From positions 1 to 5,840 of the forward strand of contig JAFUEG010000329.1 of assembly GCA_017464045.1 (NCBI GenBank): a stretch of 5,840 nucleotides of DNA. Reading direction: 5' to 3'. The position numbers and the translations under genes were made by a program. The notes under the pieces are model-generated. The model did no database searches. It was given only the letters and a program-made list of their open reading frames with translations, and was not told where the DNA came from. The DNA comes from Lachnospiraceae bacterium. Its GTDB lineage: Bacteria; Bacillota_A; Clostridia; Lachnospirales; Lachnospiraceae. Shown in pieces: positions 1 through 5,669 of this stretch; within the stretch, counting starts at the first letter, position 1, and every line of letters begins with the position of its first letter.

Positions 1-33
1 AATAGTATAAATTGAAGTCATTTTATTTTTAAA

Positions 34-61
34 TGGACTATAAAAAACGATAATATATAAC
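34..61 (+). promoter_or_regulatory. Possible sigma-A promoter for the MATE-lyase operon
   Basis: A -35-like TGGACT (34-39) and a -10-like TATAAC (56-61) are separated by 16 bp in very AT-rich DNA. Transcription would start near 68-70, just before the inverted repeat at 73-97, which is a usual promoter-operator arrangement. Neither hexamer is a strong match, and other pairings are possible in this AT-rich stretch (for example TATAAA at 39-44, whose upstream TTGAAG at 12-17 is too far away at 21 bp). The window starts too close to exclude promoters further upstream. Confidence 0.3.
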
Positions 62-72
62 ATTACGATATA

Positions 73-97
73 GGTGTCAAAAGTACATTTTGACACC
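73..97. promoter_or_regulatory. Perfect 10-bp inverted repeat, candidate operator of the transporter operon
   Basis: GGTGTCAAAA (73-82) and TTTTGACACC (88-97) are exact reverse complements around a 5-nt centre, GTACA. The dyad lies 22 nt before the chosen ATG of the transporter and immediately downstream of the candidate promoter. No T-run follows, so it does not look like a terminator. Its size and position fit the operator of a dimeric repressor of a drug- or stress-inducible pump (TetR-, MarR- or GntR-like, by general knowledge). No regulator gene lies in the window, so the binding protein is unknown. A role as an mRNA hairpin in the leader is the alternative. Confidence 0.55.
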
Positions 98-119
98 ATA
101 TGACATAAAGGTATTGAAA

Positions 120-1454
120 ATGTACAAGCAGAAAAATTTACTTACTGAATTAATCGTTCTTGCGATACCCACCATATGCGAAGAAATTCTCAGCACGCTG
201 CTCCACTATGTAGATACGGCTATGGTCGGACATCTTGGGGAAGAAGCGACTGCTGCGGTTAGCACCACCACGACAATCGGCTGGCTGATTGGCGGTTTTT
301 TGCATTCGATAGGTATTGCACTTCTTGCCATGATGTCCAAATCTGTGGGCGAGGGAAATGACGAAAAACTAAAGAAACTTGCCGGTCAGGCTGTTATACT
401 TGTTATAGGCTCCGGACTTATGGTAGGGATACTCGCACTATCGCTTGCGAAGTATATACCGGTATGGATGGGGGCAGATAAAAATGTCAGACCGGATGCT
501 TATAAGTATTTCTTTATAATCAGCATTCCTATGATATTTCGGGCAGCTGCCCTTATCTTCGGTTCGTGTATAAGAGCAACTCTTGATACAAAGAGTCCGA
601 TGATTGTCAATATTGTGGCAAATGTATTTAATATAATACTTGACTGGGTATTTATATATATACTTGATATGGGCGTAGTAGGTGCGGCTTACGCAACCGC
701 TATTTGTTATACAATCGCCGGAACACTTATGTTCATAGTATTTATGAATAAAAAGAAGCTGGGAATTAACCATAAAAACCTTAAGGCAGATAAGAAACTT
801 CTGGCAGAAATCGGCAAAGTAGCGCTTCCGGCAGCAGGCACGAGAGCAACGGCTTCACTCGGATATGTGGTTTTTGCAGGTCTTGTATCGAGCATGGGAA
901 CAAGCATATTTGCGGCACATTCGATAGCTGTAAATGCTGAGACCATATTTTATATACCGGGATATGGCCTAAGTTCTGCCACTTCGGCACTCATCGGGGT
1001 GGCATATGGAGAAAAAAATACAGCAAGACTTAAGTCGGTTATGAAGCTGAGCACCGCTATAACTATAGGAATAATGCTCATAAACGGAACTATACTTTAT
1101 ATATTTGCATTTCCGTTTATGAAGATATTTACAAGCAGTGTAAATGCCGCAACCTTGGGAGCAAAGATGCTTAGAATTGTTGCGTTTACAGAACCGTTTT
1201 TTGGACTTATGATAGCGATGCAGGGTGTATTTTACGGACTTGGCAGGACCGGACAGGTATTTATAACTGAAACCTTTAGTATGTGGGGCATAAGGATACT
1301 TTTTACTATTCTTTGTGTAAAGGTATGGAAGACAGGTCTTACTGAGGTCTGGTACTGTATGATAGCGGATAATATATGTAAGGCGTGTTTGCTGGCTATG
1401 GCCATGTATGGATTTGTGAAGAAAAAACTTGCAGGTCTAATGGAGGAAGACTGA
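120..1454 (+). CDS. MATE family multidrug/metabolite efflux transporter
   Basis: The product is a 444-residue integral membrane protein of the multidrug and toxic compound extrusion (MATE) family, which exports organic cations or metabolites using a Na+ or H+ gradient. The hydrophobic profile is compatible with the usual 12 helices in two pseudo-symmetric halves. The N-lobe signature VDTAMVGHLG is at residues 31-40. The glycine-rich helix-loop ending KSVGEGN (residues 74-80) is mirrored in the second half by GVAYGEKN (293-300). NIILDWVFIYILDMGVVGAA (161-180) is also typical. Length is normal (about 440-460). I chose the ATG at 120 because AAAGG (107-111) sits 8 nt upstream. A TTG at 90 would add ten residues but has no ribosome binding site and lies inside the inverted repeat. 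The gene ends 34 nt before the C-S lyase gene and probably shares its transcript. The substrate cannot be told from sequence; the neighbouring lyase suggests a thiol, cysteine conjugate or related compound, which is inference. Confidence 0.93.
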   Translation: MYKQKNLLTELIVLAIPTICEEILSTLLHYVDTAMVGHLGEEATAAVSTTTTIGWLIGGFLHSIGIALLAMMSKSVGEGNDEKLKKLAGQAVILVIGSGLMVGILALSLAKYIPVWMGADKNVRPDAYKYFFIISIPMIFRAAALIFGSCIRATLDTKSPMIVNIVANVFNIILDWVFIYILDMGVVGAAYATAICYTIAGTLMFIVFMNKKKLGINHKNLKADKKLLAEIGKVALPAAGTRATASLGYVVFAGLVSSMGTSIFAAHSIAVNAETIFYIPGYGLSSATSALIGVAYGEKNTARLKSVMKLSTAITIGIMLINGTILYIFAFPFMKIFTSSVNAATLGAKMLRIVAFTEPFFGLMIAMQGVFYGLGRTGQVFITETFSMWGIRILFTILCVKVWKTGLTEVWYCMIADNICKACLLAMAMYGFVKKKLAGLMEED

Positions 1455-1488
1455 TATAGTATTAAGAAAGGAGTTTGGGTTATATAAT

Positions 1489-2667
1489 ATGGAAAACGAA
1501 ATGAGATATGATTTTGACAAAATCGTTGATAGAAGAGGTACCTATTCATATAAGTGGGGAGTTGGAGAAAATGAGCTTCCCATGTGGGTGGCGGATATGG
1601 ATTTTGAAACAGCCCCTGAGATTGTAGCAGCTCTTGAAAAAAGGGTAGCAAATAAAATATTTGGATACACGGATATACCGGATAAATGGTATGAGGCTTA
1701 TATAGGCTGGTGGAAAAAAAGACATGGCGTTGAATTAAAAAAAGAATGGCTTATATATAGTGCCGGAGTTATACCTACTATATCAAGCACAGTAAGAAAA
1801 CTCAGTTCTCCTGCTGAAAATGTGGTAATACTCACTCCGGTTTACAATATGTTTTATAACTGCGTATTAAATAACGGCAGAAATATTATAGAAAGTGAGC
1901 TTGTCTATAAGGACGGAAGCTACAGCATAGATTATGAAGATTTGGAAAAAAAACTTGCCGATGAGCAGACTTCTCTTATGATATTTTGCAATCCACATAA
2001 TCCTGTCGGCAGGATATGGAGCAAAGAGGAATTAAATAAGGTTGGAGAGCTTTGTTTAAAGCATGATGTAAAACTTATCGTGGATGAGATACATTGTGAT
2101 CTGACTGATCCGGATAAGGAGTACATACCTTTTGCATCGCTAAAAAAGGATATAGTTGACAATGCAATAATAGCCATAGCACCTACAAAAACTTTCAATA
2201 TAGCCGGCTTGCAGACCTCGGCAGTTGTAGTAACCAATAAAGCATTAAGGCATAAGGTATGGAGACAGATAAATACAGATGAGGTGGGTGAACCCAATGC
2301 ATTTGCCATAGATGTGGTATTGGCGGCATTTAATGAAGGTGAAAAATGGCTTGATGAACTGAGAACTTATATATATAATAATAAGAGTATTGTAGATAAA
2401 TACATAAAAGAGAACATAAAAGAGATTTCACTTGTCCCATCTTCTGCGACATATCTTTTATGGCTTGACTGTGGAAATGTAACTGCCAATTCCAAAGAGC
2501 TTATGAAGCATATAAGGAAAGAAACGGGACTTTACCTTTCTGCAGGAACACATTACGGTCCGGGCGGTGAGAACTTTTTGAGGTTAAACATCGCGTGTCC
2601 TAAGGAAATACTTATGGAGGGACTGGCGAGACTTGAAAAAGGCATACATACTTATAAGGAAAAATAA
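1489..2667 (+). CDS. patB: MalY/PatB-type PLP-dependent cystathionine beta-lyase (C-S lyase)
   Basis: This 392-residue cytosolic enzyme is a fold-type I PLP enzyme of the MalY/PatB group, which cleaves the C-S bond of cystathionine, cysteine or cysteine-S-conjugates to a thiol, pyruvate and ammonia. Visible landmarks are the family N-terminus PMWVADMDF (31-39), the CNPHNPVGR cofactor-site motif (167-175), DEIHCDL (199-205) with the PLP-ring aspartate, PTKTFNIAGLQ (232-242) with the Schiff-base lysine K234, and NFLRLNIA (362-369) with R365 as the likely carboxylate-binding arginine. Length matches the family (about 385-400) and no key residue is missing. AAAGGAG (1467-1473) is the only good ribosome binding site, but it lies 15 nt from the ATG, longer than usual. 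No in-frame start lies between, and the next ATG (1501) would shorten the N-terminus by four residues. The gene sits between the exporter and the DUF3737 gene. Family members act in methionine biosynthesis or salvage, in odorant thiol release, or (MalY) as regulators; which applies here is unknown. The symbol is given by family. Confidence 0.92.
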   Translation: MENEMRYDFDKIVDRRGTYSYKWGVGENELPMWVADMDFETAPEIVAALEKRVANKIFGYTDIPDKWYEAYIGWWKKRHGVELKKEWLIYSAGVIPTISSTVRKLSSPAENVVILTPVYNMFYNCVLNNGRNIIESELVYKDGSYSIDYEDLEKKLADEQTSLMIFCNPHNPVGRIWSKEELNKVGELCLKHDVKLIVDEIHCDLTDPDKEYIPFASLKKDIVDNAIIAIAPTKTFNIAGLQTSAVVVTNKALRHKVWRQINTDEVGEPNAFAIDVVLAAFNEGEKWLDELRTYIYNNKSIVDKYIKENIKEISLVPSSATYLLWLDCGNVTANSKELMKHIRKETGLYLSAGTHYGPGGENFLRLNIACPKEILMEGLARLEKGIHTYKEK

Positions 2668-2677
2668 GGAGAACAAA
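2665..2677 (+). promoter_or_regulatory. Ribosome binding site that sets the DUF3737 start
   Basis: TAAGGAG (2665-2671) is followed 6 nt later by the ATG at 2678. The TAA of this motif is the stop codon of the lyase gene. Termination on the lyase and initiation on the next gene are therefore nearly superimposed, which suggests translational coupling. It also argues against the longer reading frame that opens at 2633 inside the lyase gene. Confidence 0.8.
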
Positions 2678-3526
2678 ATGGACGGCACAATGACTAAAGT
2701 AACAGGCAAAAAATATGAGGGAGAACGTTCGCTTTTTATGGCGAAAGATTTAATTATAGAGGATACGATATTTGGCGAGGGGGAGTCGCCTTTAAAGGAA
2801 AGCCGCAACATAGAGCTTATAAACAGTATGTTTAAGTGGAAGTATCCACTTTGGTATTCAAAGGATATAAAGGTTAAAAACTGCTCCTGGTTTGAAATGG
2901 CAAGGGCAGGTGTCTGGTATACTGAAAATATAAGTATAGGTGATTCGGTTATCGAAGCACCTAAGAATTTCAGAAGATGTAAAAATTTATCACTTACCAA
3001 TATTTCACTTTCAGATGCAAAGGAAACTTTATGGAATTGTGAGGATGTAACCCTTACCAATGTAACAGCAAAAGGTACATATTTTGGAATGAATACAAAA
3101 AATATCAAGATTGATAATCTCACTCTTTACGGAGATTATTCCTTTGATGGCGGAAAAGATATTGAGGTAAGAAATTCAAAGCTTCTTTCCAAAGACGCAT
3201 TCTGGAATTGTGAAAATGTGGTTGTATATGATTCAGTTATCTCAGGTGAATATCTTGGCTGGAATTCTAAAAATCTTACATTTATTAATTGCACGATAGA
3301 AAGCCTGCAGGGAATGTGTTATATAGAAAATCTTGTCATGAAAAACTGTAAGCTGCTTGATACAACATTATCATTTGAATATTCGACTGTTGATGCCGAA
3401 ATAATCGGACACATAGACAGTGTGAAAAATCCAACCGGCGGTCGTATAAAGGCAGATTCCATAGGTGAGCTTATTATGGAAGAAGACAAGGTGGATATAA
3501 GAAAGACGGAGATTGTTACGGCATAG
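2678..3526 (+). CDS. DUF3737 family beta-helix protein of unknown function
   Basis: I recognise this 282-residue protein as DUF3737, a conserved Firmicutes family without an established function. Family-typical stretches are GESPLKES (35-42), FKWKYPLWY (52-60), ARAGVWYT (75-82), SKDAFWN (171-177), GEYLGWNSKNLT (190-201) and SVKNP (248-252). It is built from about eleven short repeats, each with a basic or acidic residue, then D/N, then I/L/V. The D/N falls at residues 24, 44, 63, 84, 103, 123, 142, 161, 180, 199 and 218, a period of 19-21 residues, as in right-handed parallel beta-helices. Aromatic residues (W59, W80, F98, W119, F136, F156, W176, W195) sit 4-6 residues before most of these positions. 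No signal peptide or membrane segment is visible, so it is probably cytosolic. The start at 2678 is chosen for its ribosome binding site; an in-frame ATG at 2633 would overlap the lyase gene and add 15 untypical residues. Its tight linkage to the C-S lyase suggests a shared pathway, perhaps as a partner or scaffold, but no catalytic residues can be named. Confidence 0.85.
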   Translation: MDGTMTKVTGKKYEGERSLFMAKDLIIEDTIFGEGESPLKESRNIELINSMFKWKYPLWYSKDIKVKNCSWFEMARAGVWYTENISIGDSVIEAPKNFRRCKNLSLTNISLSDAKETLWNCEDVTLTNVTAKGTYFGMNTKNIKIDNLTLYGDYSFDGGKDIEVRNSKLLSKDAFWNCENVVVYDSVISGEYLGWNSKNLTFINCTIESLQGMCYIENLVMKNCKLLDTTLSFEYSTVDAEIIGHIDSVKNPTGGRIKADSIGELIMEEDKVDIRKTEIVTA

Positions 3527-3546
3527 GAAATATATATTAGGCTATT

Positions 3547-3575
3547 TTGAAAAGATGTAGTAAATTATATAACAG
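3547..3575 (+). promoter_or_regulatory. Weak candidate promoter before the FMN-binding protein gene
   Basis: TTGAAA (3547-3552) is followed after 17 bp by TAACAG (3570-3575), or after 15 bp by TATAAC (3568-3573). Either would start transcription around 3580, leaving a short leader to the ATG at 3609. No terminator hairpin is visible between 3527 and 3608, so read-through from the upstream operon is equally possible. Confidence 0.3.
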
Positions 3576-3608
3576 ATAGTATTATCACAAAATAAGGAGG
3601 TACATATA

Positions 3609-4004
3609 ATGAGTAAAATTGCAGATTTTTTAAAGGAAACAGGAGTGTTTTTTTTGGCGACCTGTGATGGAGACCAGCCAAAGCTTCGTCCGCTTGGAGC
3701 ATTTATGGAGATGGATGGAAAGGTGATTTTTGGAGTAGGCGATTTTAAGAATGTATATAAGCAGATGGTTGCCAATCCAAAGGTTGAAATCGTTGCAGCA
3801 AAACAGGATGGTCACTGGCTTAGATATACAGGTAAGGCAGTTTTTGAAACTGATACAAAGTATGCAGAGGCTATGCTTGATTCGGCACCGCACTTAAGAC
3901 AGATTTATAACGAAAATACAGGTCATAAAATGATGACCTTCCATATCGAAGATGCAACTGCAGTCGATATCGCTGTTATGGGTGAAGGCGTAAGCCTGCT
4001 TTAA
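3609..4004 (+). CDS. Pyridoxamine 5'-phosphate oxidase family (FMN-binding split barrel) protein
   Basis: This 131-residue protein belongs to the small clostridial branch of the PNPOx-like FMN-binding split-barrel superfamily. Supporting features are the N-terminal helix and first strands FLKETGVFFLATCDGDQPKL (7-26) with RPLGAF (27-32), DGKVIFGVG (36-44), the KQMVANPKVEIVA segment (51-63) and GHWLRYTGKAVFE (68-80). Such proteins form homodimers that bind FMN (some bind F420 or heme) and act as reductases or oxidases on small molecules. This length is typical of the stand-alone clostridial type, not of true PdxH, so a role in PLP biosynthesis should not be assumed even though a PLP enzyme lies upstream. 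A strong TAAGGAGG (3593-3600) sits 8 nt before the ATG. Codons 13-16 contain a run of eight T (3648-3655), unusual near a gene start. The gene is followed by the terminator at 4051-4078. Specific substrate unknown. Confidence 0.82.
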   Translation: MSKIADFLKETGVFFLATCDGDQPKLRPLGAFMEMDGKVIFGVGDFKNVYKQMVANPKVEIVAAKQDGHWLRYTGKAVFETDTKYAEAMLDSAPHLRQIYNENTGHKMMTFHIEDATAVDIAVMGEGVSLL

Positions 4005-4050
4005 TAGTACATCGGATTCCAAATAGAATATTAGATTTGATAAAAAAATA

Positions 4051-4083
4051 TCGGGGCATTACTTATGTAATGCTCCGAGTTTT
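4051..4083 (+). terminator. Bidirectional rho-independent terminator between convergent genes
   Basis: TCGGGGCATTAC (4051-4062) pairs with GTAATGCTCCGA (4067-4078) around a TTAT loop, a 12-bp stem with one G-U pair. On the plus strand it is followed closely by TTTT (4080-4083), a short tract. Read on the minus strand, the same stem is followed by TATTTTTTT (complement of 4042-4050), a much better U-tract. It therefore probably ends both the plus-strand genes and the minus-strand nuclease gene, more efficiently for the latter. Confidence 0.75.
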
Positions 4084-4110
4084 GCAATAAAAAGCTATAA
4101 GTAAATAGAT

Positions 4111-4154
4111 ATATGTAATCCCTTACCGATTAGTTCGGTAAAGAGGTTACATAT
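4111..4154. repeat. Long imperfect inverted repeat (hairpin) in the 3' region
   Basis: ATATGTAATCCCTTACCGA (4111-4129) pairs with TCGGTAAAGAGGTTACATAT (4135-4154) around a 5-nt loop, giving about 17 base pairs plus one bulged A, one mismatch and one G-U pair. It lies between the stop codon of the minus-strand nuclease gene and the terminator at 4051-4078. No T-tract follows directly in either direction; on the plus strand a run of seven T (4170-4176) begins 15 nt after the stem. It could be a stabilising 3'-UTR hairpin, a secondary terminator or a dispersed REP-like palindrome. The sequence does not decide. Confidence 0.6.
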
Positions 4155-4174
4155 AAGCATCTCCGGGGATTTTT

Positions 4175-5350
4175 TTACTTAATTTGTGATTTTAGTTCTT
4201 CTAATTGTCTGGTAAGTTCGGCTATGGTGTTATCCTTTTCGGCTATGGTATCGCGCTGTTTAGCCAGTGATTTATCCTTTTGGGCTAAAGATTTGTCTTT
4301 TTTTGAAATCTCGGCCTTCTGACTGTCAATTTCAGCCTTTAATTCGTCTATCATATAGACGACAGTATTCTTATCATATTCGGACAATACTTTTGAATAC
4401 ATATTCATCAACCTCTCTGTGTTAAGACACATTTCATATATGTCACCATACAAATCACTGAAGTATGGTCTGTAGCGTAGTAAAAGCTCGATTAATTTAG
4501 GCTCATCCACGCTTAAAAACATAAGCCATTCTTCAAGTCTGCTATGTAACAGTTCGTCACCGGATATTTTATCACCATCTAAAGATAAGTTATCGCCGTC
4601 CGAAGACAAGTTATCACTATCCAAGGATAGTTTATCGATATCCGAAAATCGGTTATCACCATCCGAACGGTTACGACTTTCATCAATCCTATTTTGCAGT
4701 ATATCCCTGAAGTTGTCAAGCGATATAAAGATGAAATTTTGCAATAGGTTGACCTTAACTCCTGTGTCAAAGACCGTTTTTGATTTATGTATATAATGCG
4801 CCTTTGCTTCTCTTAACTCTTTTGGACTTTGTTCAAATATTACTACAGTATATACAGGCATTATATCCTTGTAGCTAAAATGTTTCTTGGTCTTATCACG
4901 CATGCGCTTGTATTCACGAAGCAGTAAATCCGCCGAATAGCAGGATACTCTTGCACCGGGGAATGTATAGCCGATTTTTTGTATTTCGACATTTACCAGA
5001 CTGCCGTTTTCAAGGCGTACAAGAATATCTGTTAAAAGTAAGTTGTTTTCAGACGATATACGCGCACCTTCGTTTGGAAGAACTGATATAATCTCGACCT
5101 TTTCTCCCATGATTGATGAAAGCAGGTCGTCTAATCTTGATTTATCGTACTCGACGTTAAATATCTCCTTGAAATAAGCGTCGTAGCATATTTTTAGACC
5201 ACGTTCTCCTGTGCAGTAATCGAGAAATCGCTCCTGTTGCTCCGCCGTCCATGTATCAAAAATAGATTTAAGATTAGAATTTGAACTAATTTCATTTACA
5301 ACGTCTTCCCTAGCTCTAATCATAGGAAAATAATTTTTTAAAATTGACAT
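4175..5350 (-). CDS. Rpn/PDDEXK_2 family nuclease ('putative transposase')
   Basis: This 391-residue protein belongs to the PD-(D/E)XK nuclease superfamily group annotated as Rpn recombination-promoting nuclease or putative transposase, often multicopy in Lachnospiraceae. The N-terminal helix DAYFKEIFN (57-65) carries the family's D-x-x-F-K-x-x-F pattern. The likely catalytic core is D108 (in LLTDILVRLENGS, 105-117) followed by E122 and Q124 in VNVEIQK (119-125); a Q in the E-x-K/Q position is usual for this group. The strand PVYTVVIFEQ (165-174) completes the fold. Residues about 227-261 are an S/D/G/N-rich linker of seven-residue repeats encoded by 21-bp tandem repeats. Residues about 329-391 form a charged coiled coil with repeats such as KDKSLAQ and KDKSLAK. 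AAGGAG (complement of 5360-5365) lies 9 nt before the ATG. The gene faces the plus-strand operon tail to tail and appears to be transcribed alone. The family is thought to promote RecA-independent recombination by DNA cleavage; activity of this copy is inferred from intact motifs. No terminal inverted repeats typical of an insertion sequence were found. Confidence 0.88.
   Translation of the reverse strand: MSILKNYFPMIRAREDVVNEISSNSNLKSIFDTWTAEQQERFLDYCTGERGLKICYDAYFKEIFNVEYDKSRLDDLLSSIMGEKVEIISVLPNEGARISSENNLLLTDILVRLENGSLVNVEIQKIGYTFPGARVSCYSADLLLREYKRMRDKTKKHFSYKDIMPVYTVVIFEQSPKELREAKAHYIHKSKTVFDTGVKVNLLQNFIFISLDNFRDILQNRIDESRNRSDGDNRFSDIDKLSLDSDNLSSDGDNLSLDGDKISGDELLHSRLEEWLMFLSVDEPKLIELLLRYRPYFSDLYGDIYEMCLNTERLMNMYSKVLSEYDKNTVVYMIDELKAEIDSQKAEISKKDKSLAQKDKSLAKQRDTIAEKDNTIAELTRQLEELKSQIK
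4569..4670 (-). repeat. Five degenerate 21-bp tandem repeats inside the nuclease gene
   Basis: Read on the plus strand, units begin at 4569, 4590, 4611, 4632 and 4653, each starting with TTATC. Most continue with a variant of CCATCC followed by GAAGATAAG. The last unit is only partial (to about 4670). On the coding strand the period is seven residues, producing repeats of the type LSxDxDN (for example DKLSLDS, DNLSSDG, DNLSLDG). The repeat length is a multiple of three, so gain or loss of units keeps the frame. The units have diverged from each other, so the array is not a recent expansion. Confidence 0.8.
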
Positions 5351-5458
5351 AAAATCACACTCCTTATTATGTTTTCTTACATTAATAAGTGAAGTGTTAA
5401 AGGTTGGGTGAAAAAATAAAATAAAGTATGGGTGTAATGTAAAAGAGATGGTAAGAAA

Positions 5459-5487
5459 ATACTATCATTACAAAAACAACGAATCAA
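5459..5487 (-). promoter_or_regulatory. Candidate promoter of the Rpn/PDDEXK_2 gene
   Basis: On the minus strand, TTGATT (complement of 5482-5487) is followed after exactly 17 bp by TAGTAT (complement of 5459-5464), which is preceded by TGA, giving an extended -10. Transcription would start near 5452, leaving a leader of about 100 nt before the ATG at 5350. Each hexamer matches the sigma-A consensus at four of six positions. Confidence 0.5.
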
Positions 5488-5591
5488 GTGTATTTTTTGC
5501 ACATATGTATCCGAAAGTTTACATCGGATGCCGCAAAGCAAGTAAAAATGCGGTAAAAAATATTTATAAAATATTATAAAAATTATTCAAT

Positions 5592-5626
5592 TTGTGGCAC
5601 ATTTGTTGCTCTTTATGTGTTATAAT
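5592..5626 (+). promoter_or_regulatory. Extended -10 promoter pointing out of the window
   Basis: A perfect TATAAT (5621-5626) is preceded by TG one base upstream (5618-5619), forming an extended -10. No good -35 is found at 17 bp (CACATT at 5598-5603); TTGTGG (5592-5597) is too far. The AT-rich block immediately upstream (5554-5592) could act as an UP element. Transcription would start near 5633 and run toward the right edge. Confidence 0.5.
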
Positions 5627-5640
5627 GTTACTTATAAGAT

Positions 5641-5669
5641 TTCTCACAAATATCCTACAAGGATATAAT
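5641..5669 (+). promoter_or_regulatory. Second plus-strand promoter candidate, overlapped by a small dyad
   Basis: TTCTCA (5641-5646) and a perfect TATAAT (5664-5669) are separated by 17 bp. A 6-bp inverted repeat, ATATCC (5650-5655) and GGATAT (5661-5666) around TACAA, lies in the spacer and reaches into the -10. That position could suit a regulator, or be chance. Confidence 0.4.

Noticed and set aside
90..119. TTG start at 90 giving a ten-residue longer transporter
   Set aside because: No ribosome binding site precedes it and it falls inside the inverted repeat. The ATG at 120 has AAAGG at a good distance and gives the usual MATE N-terminus.
1480..1491. TATAAT (1483-1488) directly before the lyase ATG as a promoter
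   Set aside because: Transcription would begin inside the coding region, past the ATG and its ribosome binding site, and no suitable -35 exists.
1232..1651. Minus-strand open frame across the transporter-lyase junction
   Set aside because: It lies antisense to two well-supported genes, has no recognisable domain and no ribosome binding site; it is a shadow frame.
2633..2677. Upstream ATG at 2633 for the DUF3737 gene
   Set aside because: It overlaps the end of the lyase gene, adds residues not typical of the family, and the strong ribosome binding site fits the ATG at 2678.
2584..3123. Minus-strand 179-codon open frame opposite the DUF3737 gene
   Set aside because: The plus-strand frame has clear family motifs and a regular beta-helix period. 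The antisense product is a low-information hydrophobic sequence.
4158..4176. Small stem ATCTCCGGGGAT followed by seven T as a separate plus-strand terminator
   Set aside because: The stem has only about four pairs including a G-U, and it overlaps the stop codon of the minus-strand gene. It might add to termination but cannot be supported alone.
4569..4670. CRISPR array
   Set aside because: The 21-bp units are contiguous without spacers and lie in frame inside a coding sequence.
4175..5350. Complete insertion sequence around the 'putative transposase'
   Set aside because: No terminal inverted repeats with matching target duplications were found, and the Rpn/PDDEXK_2 family is not a classical DDE transposase.
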